Shown one piece after another: positions 18,482-27,254 of a stretch of DNA of 64,000 bases (positions are counted from its first letter, which is position 1; each line of letters begins with the position of its first letter). Below the pieces are notes generated by a model, which searched no databases, had not been told where the DNA came from, and saw nothing but the letters and a program-made list of their open reading frames with translations. The position numbers and the translations under genes are program-made. The DNA is from JAFAHD01 sp035654355 (GTDB taxonomy: Bacteria; Vulcanimicrobiota; Vulcanimicrobiia; Eremiobacterales; Eremiobacteraceae): assembly GCA_035654355.1 (NCBI GenBank), contig DASRXC010000078.1, positions 22,119 through 86,118 on the forward strand, read 5' to 3'.

Positions 18482-18667
18482 CTACGAGGTAGCGCGCTTC
18501 TCTTCGTAACCGCTCATGCACACACCGCACGGCTCCATGCCGACTTCGTGCGCCATCGCGGCGGTGATGGTCATCACGCGGTCGCCGGACTCTTCCGTCA
18601 ACTTACGATGGCATTCGCTGCCGGCAGCATGGTAGAGGCGTTCGCCAAGAACGGCGACGACATCCAT
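18482..18667 (-). CDS. Small cysteine-containing protein of unknown function
   Basis: 61 residues. It has one Cys-His near residue 19-20 (SECHRK) and a CGVC pair near residues 47-50, which could bind a metal. I do not recognise it. The ATG at 18667 overlaps the stop of the upstream secreted-protein gene as TGATG, which argues that it is translated and coupled to that gene. Confidence 0.55.
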   Translation of the reverse strand: MDVVAVLGERLYHAAGSECHRKLTEESGDRVMTITAAMAHEVGMEPCGVCMSGYEEKRATS

Positions 18668-19182
18668 CAGCGATCCACCACGCGCGTGTGCCCGAACAAA
18701 CTATGCGTGACCTGGACGTAGTGAAGATCGGCGGGCTCCGGACCTTCGTAACGCTCGATCGAGGTGACGGGGTTGATCTCCATCCATCCCGCTGGATAAT
18801 TCGTCGTCGGCTTGTCGAACTGCCGCGTCAGCGTGCCCCGCGCGATGACCAGCTCGTCGCGATGGAGCCTCAGGCCGCGGATGTGGCGCTTCATATCGCG
18901 GAAGATGCGCGGCGCTTCGACGACCATGTAACTTCCTCGGTGATCGATGAGGAACACCTGCAGGTCGCCGTCCGTCTCGGGTGACTTATGCGAGAAGTAT
19001 CCGATGACGGTGATGTCAGCGCCAACTGGCGTGCGATCGATCGAGCCGATGGACACGACCTGACCCGGATAGTCGACCGAAACCGTGATCGGCGGCGGCT
19101 TGATGTGACGCTCGGCGGGAGCGGGTGCGGGTCCGAGAATGAAAAGGGCCGCGCAGAGCGCGGCTGTCGTCGCAAACCTCAT
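18667..19182 (-). CDS. Secreted protein of unknown function
   Basis: 171 residues. The N-terminus (RFATTAALCAALFILGPAPAPA) is a signal peptide with cleavage expected near residue 23. The mature part is beta-rich with repeating SVDYPGQVVSIGSID and VTVIGYF-like strands and resembles a small OB- or barrel-like domain; no family recognised. It is divergent from rpoZ across about 77 bp and is coupled to a 61-residue gene downstream. Confidence 0.72.
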   Translation of the reverse strand: MRFATTAALCAALFILGPAPAPAERHIKPPPITVSVDYPGQVVSIGSIDRTPVGADITVIGYFSHKSPETDGDLQVFLIDHRGSYMVVEAPRIFRDMKRHIRGLRLHRDELVIARGTLTRQFDKPTTNYPAGWMEINPVTSIERYEGPEPADLHYVQVTHSLFGHTRVVDR

Positions 19183-19222
19183 AGAAATGCGGCTTTCGCC
19201 GGGTCGCGTCGCGCACGCCTCC

Positions 19223-19251
19223 TTGCCGTGTGCGCTTCGTCTTGGTATAAT
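19223..19251 (+). promoter_or_regulatory. rpoZ promoter, near-leaderless
   Basis: A -35 element TTGCCG (19223-19228) and a perfect -10 TATAAT (19246-19251) are separated by 17 bp. The start codon begins 9 bp after the -10, so transcription would begin almost at the ATG and the message would have little or no leader. No Shine-Dalgarno is present, which agrees. Confidence 0.7.
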
Positions 19252-19259
19252 CGTGCCTC

Positions 19260-19529
19260 ATGGAAGGCACTGAAAAGAAGGCCGCGTCATTCGGCAATAT
19301 CGACCGGCTTGTCAGCGAGATCCCGAACAAGTATCTGCTCGTCAACACCGCGCGCGTGCGCGCGCAACAGTTGGTGAACGGCGCCGAAGCGATGGTTGAA
19401 GACTCCAATCCGGAAAAGGCGGTGAGCACCGCGTTTTCGGAGATCGCCGCCGGCCGCCTCGATGTTTCAACCGAACCTCAACGGCCCGAGCCCGAAGAAA
19501 GCATCGAAAGCCTCAACCCCGGGGAGTAA
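19260..19529 (+). CDS. rpoZ: RNA polymerase omega subunit
   Basis: 89 residues, normal for omega. The conserved core is visible: NKYLLVNTARVRAQQLVNG (the NRF.LV..AA.RARQL block) near residues 23-42, then PEKAVSTAFSEIAAGRL, equivalent to the KP...AL.EI..G.I block. Omega binds beta-prime and helps core polymerase assembly. The C-terminal tail is acidic (EPQRPEPEESIESLNPGE). It is expressed from its own promoter with a very short leader. The GGGGAG ribosome site of the next gene lies at the end of this frame. Confidence 0.88.
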   Translation: MEGTEKKAASFGNIDRLVSEIPNKYLLVNTARVRAQQLVNGAEAMVEDSNPEKAVSTAFSEIAAGRLDVSTEPQRPEPEESIESLNPGE

Positions 19530-19533
19530 GCCC

Positions 19534-19956
19534 ATGGAATTCCAAACGACCGTCGCTGGGCAGACGATCTTCCCTGCATTGCGGTATATCAACGCGCGCG
19601 CCGCGATCGAGTGGCTCCAAAGAGCGTTTGACGCGAGCACGCACGTCGTGTATGAATCATCGGACGGTTCGGTCGAGCATGCGGAAGTGATCATCGCCGG
19701 GAACATGATCATGCTCGGACAGAGCCGAGAAGACGGCTATCCCATTCGATCGCCGCGCGAAGTGGGTGTGGCGACTGCCGGCATCTACGTCGCGTTGCCG
19801 GACGCGAGCGCAGTCGACGCGCTGCACCAGCGTGCCGCGGGCGCGGGCGCGAAGATCACGCAAGCGCCGCACGACACCGACTACGGTTCGCACGATTTCG
19901 GCGCAGAAGATGTCGAAGGGAATCGCTGGAACTTCGGAACGTACAGCCCGAGTTAG
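19534..19956 (+). CDS. VOC-fold (glyoxalase/PhnB-like) protein
   Basis: 140 residues. The pattern TIFPALRYINARAAIEWLQRAF at the start and HDFGAEDVEGNRWNFGTY at the end is that of the PhnB/glyoxalase branch of the vicinal oxygen chelate fold, which binds a metal and a small substrate. The usual metal glutamate or histidine positions are only partly kept (SVEHAEV, DVEGNRW). Start ATG at 19534 with GGGGAG at 19520-19525, inside the end of rpoZ, so it is probably cotranscribed. It overlaps the convergent methyltransferase gene by 4 bp. Confidence 0.83.
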   Translation: MEFQTTVAGQTIFPALRYINARAAIEWLQRAFDASTHVVYESSDGSVEHAEVIIAGNMIMLGQSREDGYPIRSPREVGVATAGIYVALPDASAVDALHQRAAGAGAKITQAPHDTDYGSHDFGAEDVEGNRWNFGTYSPS

Positions 19957-20726
19957 CGTTCCGCAAAGGTCCAGCGCAGCTGATTCTTTAGCACAACCCG
20001 GCCGTCGGGTTGCGTGAAGCGTTCCAATGATCTGTCGAGCTGCTCGTGCACGGCTGGCTCGCCGGCGCGCCTGATCGCGCGCACGAGCGGCAGCGACGAC
20101 GAGATGGCGCGCCACGCCGCAGCTTTATCCGGGTAGGCAAGTTCGATCTCAAGAACGCCGCTTCGCGTGGGCGTGAGGCCCGCGGCACTCATTGTCGCCT
20201 TCATCACGCCGGGCGCCGAAAAGTCCGGTCCTTCAGGTGGCGGCGGCAGAAATTCGGTGAAGATCGGCCCGAGCGCGAGGATGAGGTCGCAATTCTCTTT
20301 GGGACCCCACAGAAGCGTTGCGACAGTTCCTCCGTTTTTGCAGACGCGCCGCGCCTCGTGAAGCGCCGCAGTTGCATCAGCCGCGAATTGAAATGAGTTG
20401 AATCCGGTGACCAGATCAAACGACTGGTCCTCGAATGGCAGCGCCGACATGTCGCCAAGCTTGATCGGCGCACCCGGCAACCTCGAGCTTGCGACATCGA
20501 TCATTCCCTGCGCGACATCGACGCCCGACACGTGCGCGCCCAAACCCCGAGCGACCAACAGCGCACCGCCGGCTCCGCAGCCGACGTCCAACACGCGGGC
20601 GCCGCTGCTCAGCCCCGCGCGCTCGAAAAGCGAAGCATAGATCGGAGCCCACGAAGGTTCTTGATGCTCGGCCCACTGAGCCGCCTTCGTACCCCAGTCG
20701 TCGGGTGGAACAACGCCAGCGCCCAC
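19953..20726 (-). CDS. Class I SAM-dependent methyltransferase
   Basis: 257 residues. Motif I VLDVGCGAGGALLVARG, SGVDVAQGMIDVAS, and the post-I block MSALPFEDQSFDLVTGFNSF with ALHEARRVCKNGGTVATLLWG define a Methyltransf_11 enzyme. A small-molecule substrate is likely but not identified. The gene ends 4 bp inside the VOC gene on the other strand and begins 27 bp after queD, so it may be transcribed from the queED promoter. Confidence 0.87.
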   Translation of the reverse strand: MGAGVVPPDDWGTKAAQWAEHQEPSWAPIYASLFERAGLSSGARVLDVGCGAGGALLVARGLGAHVSGVDVAQGMIDVASSRLPGAPIKLGDMSALPFEDQSFDLVTGFNSFQFAADATAALHEARRVCKNGGTVATLLWGPKENCDLILALGPIFTEFLPPPPEGPDFSAPGVMKATMSAAGLTPTRSGVLEIELAYPDKAAAWRAISSSLPLVRAIRRAGEPAVHEQLDRSLERFTQPDGRVVLKNQLRWTFAER

Positions 20727-20752
20727 GCTCGAGGCGTTGGACCTCTGGGAGT

Positions 20753-21106
20753 TTAGCGCCTCCAGTGCGCAGCGGTTTGCGCCGACTCGCGCACGGTCAG
20801 CTGATCGATGCTCACGCGCGAACCGACCGCGCCCTGCAGTTTGCGAGCGAGCACGATCGCGATGTTCTCCGCGGTCGGTTGGGCGTCGGCGAAATCTGCA
20901 AGCGTATTGAGATCGCGGTGATCGAACTCTTCGACGACGCGTTTGATGATGTTGAAATCCACGACCATACCATGCTCGAGCTTATCCGCCGAGGCGACGA
21001 TTTCGACCTCATAGCGATGACCGTGCGCGCGATTGCACGGCGACTCGTAGGGCAGATCGAGGTGATGCGCCGCGTCGAAGTGGCAGACCGTCGTGATCGA
21101 GATCAT
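20753..21106 (-). CDS. queD: 6-carboxytetrahydropterin synthase
   Basis: 117 residues. QueD/PTPS fold protein that makes 6-carboxy-5,6,7,8-tetrahydropterin, the second step of queuosine and 7-deazaguanine synthesis. Zn-binding histidines are in HFDAAHHL and CNRAHGHRYEVEI, whose Cys is the catalytic residue; DHRDLN and PTAENIA are also conserved. The start at 21106 overlaps the queE stop as ATGA; the longer frame to 21175 lies inside queE. Only queD and queE are in this window; queC and queF must lie elsewhere. Confidence 0.93.
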   Translation of the reverse strand: MISITTVCHFDAAHHLDLPYESPCNRAHGHRYEVEIVASADKLEHGMVVDFNIIKRVVEEFDHRDLNTLADFADAQPTAENIAIVLARKLQGAVGSRVSIDQLTVRESAQTAAHWRR

Positions 21107-21813
21107 CGTCCCGGCTCGCCGCCCCACAAGAGGTAATGCAGCTGCGGTAGCACGCGCAACGAGAAGCCCGCCCACCGTCTATCGCCGATCGCCTTCTCGC
21201 TCAGCGCGCGCAGCGTCGCGACGTAGCGCTCACCGACGCCGGCGCTCGCACTCTCGGGCTGTAGAACGATCGGCGTGTCGGCGGGCAACTCAGCTGAGAT
21301 CTCGCGCACGCAGGCGAGCGCTTCTTCATAATCACGGTCGCCAGCGACGACGAACTTCAACTGCATACGGCCCGCGGCCGACGCGCAGAACTTGCGCAAC
21401 GTGACGAACTTCGGCCGGTAACCCGACGAACCGACCTTCGGACTGATCGAGAACAGCGAGACCGCCGGCAGATCCGCGAAGATCGTGCCGCTGGTCTCGA
21501 CCGTGATGTGTTTGCTGCGCAGCGCTGCGACGAGCGGCGCGATATCTTGCGCTAGCGGTTCTCCGCCGGTGATGATCACCGCATTGGCCGCCGCGCCGAG
21601 CGCGGCGAGCGCATCCGCGGCGATTTCCGTTCCCGCGATTCCCTCCAACGCGTAGGGCGTGTCGCACCACGAACAGCGCAGCGGGCAACCGTCGAGACGG
21701 ATGAAGAATGCGGGCGTGCCGATCGCAGACCCCTCGCCCTGCAGCGAGAAGAAGGTTTCGTTGACGCGCAGCGTTGCGGTCGCAAGCATCGCATCCTTTG
21801 TTCGCGCTCGCAT
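21103..21813 (-). CDS. queE: 7-carboxy-7-deazaguanine synthase (radical SAM)
   Basis: 236 residues. Radical SAM enzyme that rearranges carboxytetrahydropterin to 7-carboxy-7-deazaguanine. The iron-sulfur motif CPLRCSWCDT (CxxxCxxC) is near residue 32, preceded by the substrate motif FFSLQGEG and followed by ITGGEPLAQ and VETSGT. ATG at 21813 has GGGAGAGG at an 8-nt distance and is preferred over 21921 and 21789. Coupled to queD; divergent from the cupin gene. Confidence 0.93.
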   Translation of the reverse strand: MRARTKDAMLATATLRVNETFFSLQGEGSAIGTPAFFIRLDGCPLRCSWCDTPYALEGIAGTEIAADALAALGAAANAVIITGGEPLAQDIAPLVAALRSKHITVETSGTIFADLPAVSLFSISPKVGSSGYRPKFVTLRKFCASAAGRMQLKFVVAGDRDYEEALACVREISAELPADTPIVLQPESASAGVGERYVATLRALSEKAIGDRRWAGFSLRVLPQLHYLLWGGEPGR

Positions 21814-21903
21814 GTGCACGGCCTCTCCCAAGCACCGCGGCCAAGGGCCGGCTGGACCGGCGGCGAAGCGTCTCGTCCCTGTTAGTCGAGGAGGCTTCAG
21901 AAG

Positions 21904-22458
21904 ATGTTCGACCTCGATCAATTTGTGGCAGACTGCCGGGCGGCCGTCGAACAGGATTCCTCCTACAAATCGGTGCGCGAAGTCGTGGCGAGAGCGGTGT
22001 CGGAGCCCGCGGCGGTCGTCAAAGCATTAGGCGAACCGAAAGCCGGCATCCAGAAGATCTTTCAGTCGCCGAATCTCACCGTGCTGAATATCGTCTGGGC
22101 CCCGCGCATGACGATCTATCCGCACAACCATCAGATGTGGGCGGTCATCGGCATTTACTCCGGCCGTGAAGACAACATATTCTGGCGGCGCGTGGCGGAC
22201 AGCCCGAGCGGTGTGGTCGAGGCGGCAAGTGCGAAGTCGCTGAGCACGGGCGACGCATATCCGCTTGGCCACGACATCATCCACTCGGTGACGAACCCCA
22301 TCCCCCGGCTCACCGGAGCGATTCACGTATACGGCGGCGACTTCTTCAACGCGCCACGCAGTGAGTGGGATCCACAGACGCTCGCCGAGCAACAATGCGA
22401 TGTAGAACGCATCATGCGGCTATTCGAAGAACAAGGCGAGCTATACTCGAAGCGCTGA
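21904..22458 (+). CDS. Cysteine dioxygenase-like cupin protein
   Basis: 184 residues. The metal motif is YPHNHQMWAVIGIYSG followed by EDNIFWRR, and the second half has GDAYPLGHDIIHSVTN. This arrangement, with a helical N-terminus, matches the cysteine/thiol dioxygenase-like cupins, which bind Fe(II) through three histidines. Substrate not known. Start ATG at 21904 follows GAGGAGG at 21888-21894. The gene is alone and divergent from queE. Confidence 0.8.
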   Translation: MFDLDQFVADCRAAVEQDSSYKSVREVVARAVSEPAAVVKALGEPKAGIQKIFQSPNLTVLNIVWAPRMTIYPHNHQMWAVIGIYSGREDNIFWRRVADSPSGVVEAASAKSLSTGDAYPLGHDIIHSVTNPIPRLTGAIHVYGGDFFNAPRSEWDPQTLAEQQCDVERIMRLFEEQGELYSKR

Positions 22459-22586
22459 CGGCAAGGGCTGCACGGGCCGGCGTCGAACCGCGTTCGTCCG
22501 AAACGACGTGCTGTAAAAGCGCCGCACACGGTCGAAATGAACTCGGCCGCTCCATCGCGTTTCATCAAGTCGGGGGGTGATATCGA

Positions 22587-24653
22587 ATGGCGACACCTGC
22601 TGCCGCAGGCATTAGAAACGTGGCCTTTGTCGGACCGCATCACAGCGGCAAGACGACACTCATCGAGGCTTTGCTGGCTCACAGCAGCGCGATTCCGCGC
22701 AAAGGCTTGGTGACTGACGGGACCAGCACCACCGACCATGATCCCGAGTCGCACGCGCATCAAATGTCGGTCACGCCAAGCTTCGCGCATCTACAGACCG
22801 ACGGCGTCCGGATCAATATCATCGATTGTCCGGGCGCTGTTGATTTTTTTGAGGAGACGAAATTTGCGCTGCTCGGCGCAGATGCGGCGGTCGTCGTCGT
22901 CGAGGCGGATCCCGCTCGCATCCCGCAGGTCGAGATCCTGATCGACCACCTCGAAGCGCGCAAGATGCCGCATTGTTTCGTCATCAATCGTCTCGATCGC
23001 CCCGGCGCAGATTTTCCCGCGACCTATGCGCAGTTGCGCCAGCGATTCGGCAACCACGTCGTCGCAGAACATTTGCCCATCGGTCAAGGTGAGAATTTTA
23101 GCGGCTTTGTCGATGTCGTGTCGATGAAAGCATTCGCATACGGCGACAACGGCGCGACTAGCGCCGCGACATTGCCCGAACACATCGCCGACAAGACGCA
23201 CGAAGAGCTGCTCGAGGCGTTGGCCGACTTCGACGACCATCTAATGGAAGAGATTCTCGAGGGCCAGGAACCGCCGCTCGATGAGGTCGAGCGCGATCTC
23301 GTCGCCGATGTGAGCGCTGACAAGATCATCCCCGTGCTCGTCGCCGCCGGCATCCGAGCCTGGGGCGTGCCTCAGCTGCTCGACGTGATGCTGCGCCAGT
23401 TTCCTGATGCGCTCATCACCCCGCGCGTCGACGACCAAGGCAAACCGATCGAGCCGAATCCGGCGGGGCCACTCGTCGCGCAGGTCTGCAAGACGTTCGT
23501 ACACCCGCAGAGCGGCAAGATCTCCGTGACGCGCATCTTCGCGGGCACCGTCACCGGCGATTCGCAGCTCACGAGCCCCGCGCACCCCGACACGAAAGAG
23601 CGTCCAGGCGGATTGTTCGTGCTGCAAGGCAAGAACCAAAGCGCGGTCACGAGCGCGGGTCCGGGAAGCATCGTGGCGATCTCGCGGCTTGAGGGGACGC
23701 ACACAGGCGACACGCTTACGGTCGGGAACGGCAAGACGACCATGCCGCGCCCGACGAACGCAAAACCTGCGTTCTCCCTCGCGATACGGCCGCACGATCG
23801 CGCTGACGAGGCGAAGCTCTCTCAGCTGTTGGTGCGGATGAAGGAAGAAGATCCGACGGTCGTCGCAGAGCGCGCACCGTTCACCGATGAGCTCGTGCTG
23901 CGCGGCCATGGTGAGATGCACTTGGGCGTCACGGTCGAGCGGCTGCAACGCAAATACAACGTCAAGCTTGACACGCATCTTCCGGCGGTGCCGTATCGCG
24001 AAACGATCAACAACAAGACGCAGCAGCAGGGACGCTATAAACACCAGACCGGCGGCCACGGGATGTTCGGCGACGTCCATATCGAGATCCAACCGCAATC
24101 GCGCGGCACCGGATTCAAGTTCGACGAGCGCATCGTCGGCGGCGTCGTCCCCAAACAGTTCTTTCCGGGCGTCGAGAAAGGCGTGCGTGAGGCGCTTGAA
24201 AAGGGACCCATCGCGGGCTTCCCGGTCGTCGACGTCTGCGTGACGCTCTTCGACGGCTCGTATCACACGGTCGACTCGAACGAAGCATCCTTCCGGATGG
24301 CTGCCGCGCTCGCGATGCGCGAGGGCCTGCCCAAATGCAATCCCGCGCTGCTTGAGCCCATCCTGCGCGCCGAGATCACGGTGCCGACGCACTTCACAAG
24401 CGTCGTCTTGCAGCAGGTGTCCGGTCATCGTGGTCAGATCCTCAATTACGGCGCAAGCGACGAACGCAGCGGCTGGGATACAGTAAAGGCGCTGATCCCG
24501 CAAGCGGAGCTGCCGCGTTACCTTACCGAGCTGCGTACGGCGACCCAAGGACTCGGGTATTATGTCGCCGAGCACGACCACTTCGAGTTCGCTCCGCCCA
24601 AGGTGACGCAAACCGTGACCGCCGAGCGCAAAGAAGCGGCGGCGGCGCGCTAG
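22587..24653 (+). CDS. Elongation factor G-like GTPase (FusA2-like paralogue)
   Basis: 688 residues with full EF-G domain order. The GTPase domain is divergent: Walker A GPHHSGKTT, a degenerate G2 (HQMSVTPS instead of RGITI), G3 DCPGAVDF in which the catalytic His of DTPGHVDF is Ala, and G4 NRLDR. Domains III-V look normal (RGHGEMHLGVTVERL, PYRETI, YNYGASDERSG-like end). Proteins like Mycobacterium FusA2 share this pattern and are not the main translocase. A canonical fusA must be elsewhere. GGGGGG at 22574-22579 precedes the ATG. The next gene starts directly after its TAG. Confidence 0.88.
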   Translation: MATPAAAGIRNVAFVGPHHSGKTTLIEALLAHSSAIPRKGLVTDGTSTTDHDPESHAHQMSVTPSFAHLQTDGVRINIIDCPGAVDFFEETKFALLGADAAVVVVEADPARIPQVEILIDHLEARKMPHCFVINRLDRPGADFPATYAQLRQRFGNHVVAEHLPIGQGENFSGFVDVVSMKAFAYGDNGATSAATLPEHIADKTHEELLEALADFDDHLMEEILEGQEPPLDEVERDLVADVSADKIIPVLVAAGIRAWGVPQLLDVMLRQFPDALITPRVDDQGKPIEPNPAGPLVAQVCKTFVHPQSGKISVTRIFAGTVTGDSQLTSPAHPDTKERPGGLFVLQGKNQSAVTSAGPGSIVAISRLEGTHTGDTLTVGNGKTTMPRPTNAKPAFSLAIRPHDRADEAKLSQLLVRMKEEDPTVVAERAPFTDELVLRGHGEMHLGVTVERLQRKYNVKLDTHLPAVPYRETINNKTQQQGRYKHQTGGHGMFGDVHIEIQPQSRGTGFKFDERIVGGVVPKQFFPGVEKGVREALEKGPIAGFPVVDVCVTLFDGSYHTVDSNEASFRMAAALAMREGLPKCNPALLEPILRAEITVPTHFTSVVLQQVSGHRGQILNYGASDERSGWDTVKALIPQAELPRYLTELRTATQGLGYYVAEHDHFEFAPPKVTQTVTAERKEAAAAR

Positions 24654-27218
24654 ATGGGCCGCGCGTATCACAGCATTGCCGACGAGCCGACGCATATCAC
24701 ACGCCGGCCGTTCGCGCTGCCGGCAAGCCGCCCGCACTATGCGCCCGACCGGCTCGCGCGCGTCGACCACATCGCGCTGACGCTCGGGTTCGACTTCAAG
24801 CGCAAGATCTTGACGGGCCGATGTGCGACGACGTTCACGGCGGTGGGCGGCCCGTTGCACGCGCTCGAGGTGCAGGCCGGTCACATGACCATCAAGGCCG
24901 TTCGCGGATTCGGCAAGTCCTTAACGCACGAATTGGTAGGTCAGACGCTGCGTATTGAGCTGCCGCGCGTTGCGACAGGCAAGTCTGCGACCGTGACGGT
25001 CGACTACGAGGTGCGCCGGCCGCAGCAAGGCATCTACTTCATCGCACCGGACAAAGGCTATCCCGACAAACCCTACCAGGTGTGGACCCAAGGCCAAGAC
25101 GCCGACGCCCACTACTGGTTTCCTTGCATCGATCATCCGAATGCGAAGGCGACGACCGAAGTCGTCGCGACCGTGCCGGCGAATTTTTTCGTGCTCAGCA
25201 ACGGGCAGTTGGTGTCGACGACGAGCGATGCGGCGAAGAAGACCAAGACGTTTCACTGGAAGATGGACGTACCGCACGTCACCTATTTGGTGAGCGTGGT
25301 TGCCGGCGAGTTCGTCGGCCGCACGGACATGGCCGGCGGCGTACCGGTATCGTGGTACGTCGAACCGGGTCGCGAGACTGAAGGCAAGCGCTCGTTCGGC
25401 AAAACGCCGAAAATGGTCAAGTTCTTCGGCGACAGCATCGGCGTGAAATATCCTTACGCGAAGTACGCGCAGATCGCGGTGCGCGATTTCGTGTTCGGCG
25501 GCATGGAGAACACGACGTGCACGACGCAGACGGATGCCACCTTGCACGACGCGCGCGCGGCGCTCGATTTCTCGAGCGATGATCTCGTCGCGCATGAGCT
25601 CGCTCATCAATGGTTCGGCGACCTGCTCACGTGTAAGGACTGGTCCCACGCGTGGCTCAACGAGAGCTTTGCGACCTACTTCGACGCCCTGTTCAAGGAG
25701 CACGACCTGGGCGAGGACGAGTTCGGCTACCAGCGCATCGTCAACCAAGACCTCTATCTAAAGGAAGACGCAGAACATTATCGCCGCCCCATCGTGACCA
25801 ACGTGTACGCAGAGCCGGTCGATCTGTTCGACCGTCACCTCTACGAGAAGGGCAGCTGCGTTCTGCATATGCTGCGCGCGCAGCTCGGCGACGACCTCTG
25901 GTGGCGCGCGATCAACGACTACGTGAGCACGAACGCGCAGGGCAGCGTCGAAACGGTCGACTTCGCGCGTGCGATCGAACGCGTCAGCGGGCGGAACTTC
26001 GCACAGTTCTTCGACCAGTGGGTGTACGGCGCGGGTCATCCGGAATTCACCGTCGCGTATCGCTGGGATGCCGATTCGAAGAGCGCGGTTGTCGACATCC
26101 GTCAAACGCAAACCGAGCACGAGAACACCAGCGTGTTCTCGCTGCCGGTGACGCTCGAATTTGGACTAGCACGCGGCAAAGCGCACCGGCTGCCGGTCGT
26201 CATCGACAAGCGCGAGCACTCGTTCCGCGTCCCACTGCCGGCGCGGCCGGAGACGTTCGTCTTCGATCCGCGTGCCGACGTCCTTAAGACCGTCAAGCTC
26301 GACGTGCCCACCGAGATGCTGCTACGTCAGCTCGCATCGCATCGCGATGTGGGCGCGCGGGTGTTCGCCGCTCGCGCACTCGCGGGCAACACGTCGAGCG
26401 AAGCGATCGAAGGACTCACCGCCGCGCTCAAACGCGATAAATTTTGGGGCGTGCAGGCCGAAGCGGCCAAGGCGCTCGGCGTGATGCGCACCGACGACGC
26501 GCATGACGCGCTGATCGGCGCCGTTAAGGTCGAGCATCCAAAGGCACGGCGCGCCGTCGCCGAGGCGCTCGGTGAATTCCGCGATGAGATCGCGTGCGCT
26601 GCCCTCGAGCCGCTCGCCAAGTCGGACCGCTCGTATTTCGTCGAGGCAGCGGCAGCGACGTCGATCGGCAAGACGAAGTCTTCGCGCGCGTTCGACCTGC
26701 TGCGTAAGTCGCTGCAAAAGGATTCGTTCAACGATGTAGTACGCGCCGGCGCGATGGCGGGCCTCGGCTGGCTCGGCGACGAGCGCGCGATTCCGATTCT
26801 GCTCGAATGGACCGCGTACGGCCGGACGACGCCTGCGCGGCGCGCAGCGGTCCAAGCGCTCGCGCGCGTGGGCGAGCGCCGCAACAACGTCATCGATGCG
26901 CTCGTCGGACTCCTGAACGATCCGTTGCTGCGCGTGCGCGTGGCCGCAGTCGATGCCCTTGGCAAGATGAACGCGATCGACGCGCTACCCGAGCTGGATC
27001 GACTCGCGAACCTCGACGTCGAAGGACGCCTACGGGTCATGGCGATGGAAGCGGCACAGAAGATCCGCGCCGGCAAAGAGCCGGCCGATGAGCTGCGTAG
27101 GCTGCGTGACGACGTCGATCAGTTACGAGCCGCCAACGCGAAACTCGAATCCAAGCTGGCCGAGTTCGAAGCGCTCCCGGTTCGCTCCAACGGCGCCCGC
27201 TCGAAGGTCCGTCGCTAA
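24654..27218 (+). CDS. M1-family aminopeptidase with C-terminal HEAT repeats
   Basis: 854 residues. Zinc peptidase that removes N-terminal amino acids. GGMENTT near residue 283 is the exopeptidase motif; HELAHQWFGD near 313 and NESFATY near 335 supply the HExxH...E zinc site. The usual ERAP-type C-terminal helical domain is replaced by a HEAT/PBS-lyase-like repeat array from about residue 560 to 800 (for example ALKRDKFWGVQAEAAKALG, ALIGAVKVEHPKARRAVAEA). The last about 30 residues form a coiled coil (LRRLRDDVDQLRAANAKLES). No signal peptide, so it is cytoplasmic. The ATG follows the EF-G-like stop with no gap. Confidence 0.93.
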   Translation: MGRAYHSIADEPTHITRRPFALPASRPHYAPDRLARVDHIALTLGFDFKRKILTGRCATTFTAVGGPLHALEVQAGHMTIKAVRGFGKSLTHELVGQTLRIELPRVATGKSATVTVDYEVRRPQQGIYFIAPDKGYPDKPYQVWTQGQDADAHYWFPCIDHPNAKATTEVVATVPANFFVLSNGQLVSTTSDAAKKTKTFHWKMDVPHVTYLVSVVAGEFVGRTDMAGGVPVSWYVEPGRETEGKRSFGKTPKMVKFFGDSIGVKYPYAKYAQIAVRDFVFGGMENTTCTTQTDATLHDARAALDFSSDDLVAHELAHQWFGDLLTCKDWSHAWLNESFATYFDALFKEHDLGEDEFGYQRIVNQDLYLKEDAEHYRRPIVTNVYAEPVDLFDRHLYEKGSCVLHMLRAQLGDDLWWRAINDYVSTNAQGSVETVDFARAIERVSGRNFAQFFDQWVYGAGHPEFTVAYRWDADSKSAVVDIRQTQTEHENTSVFSLPVTLEFGLARGKAHRLPVVIDKREHSFRVPLPARPETFVFDPRADVLKTVKLDVPTEMLLRQLASHRDVGARVFAARALAGNTSSEAIEGLTAALKRDKFWGVQAEAAKALGVMRTDDAHDALIGAVKVEHPKARRAVAEALGEFRDEIACAALEPLAKSDRSYFVEAAAATSIGKTKSSRAFDLLRKSLQKDSFNDVVRAGAMAGLGWLGDERAIPILLEWTAYGRTTPARRAAVQALARVGERRNNVIDALVGLLNDPLLRVRVAAVDALGKMNAIDALPELDRLANLDVEGRLRVMAMEAAQKIRAGKEPADELRRLRDDVDQLRAANAKLESKLAEFEALPVRSNGARSKVRR

Positions 27219-27254
27219 CCGCGACGTTCGATCATTGGCCGGGCGCGAGGCGAC

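Noticed and set aside
23241..24884. 547-residue minus-strand open frame
   Set aside because: Antisense to the EF-G-like gene and rich in Arg/Ala; a composition shadow.
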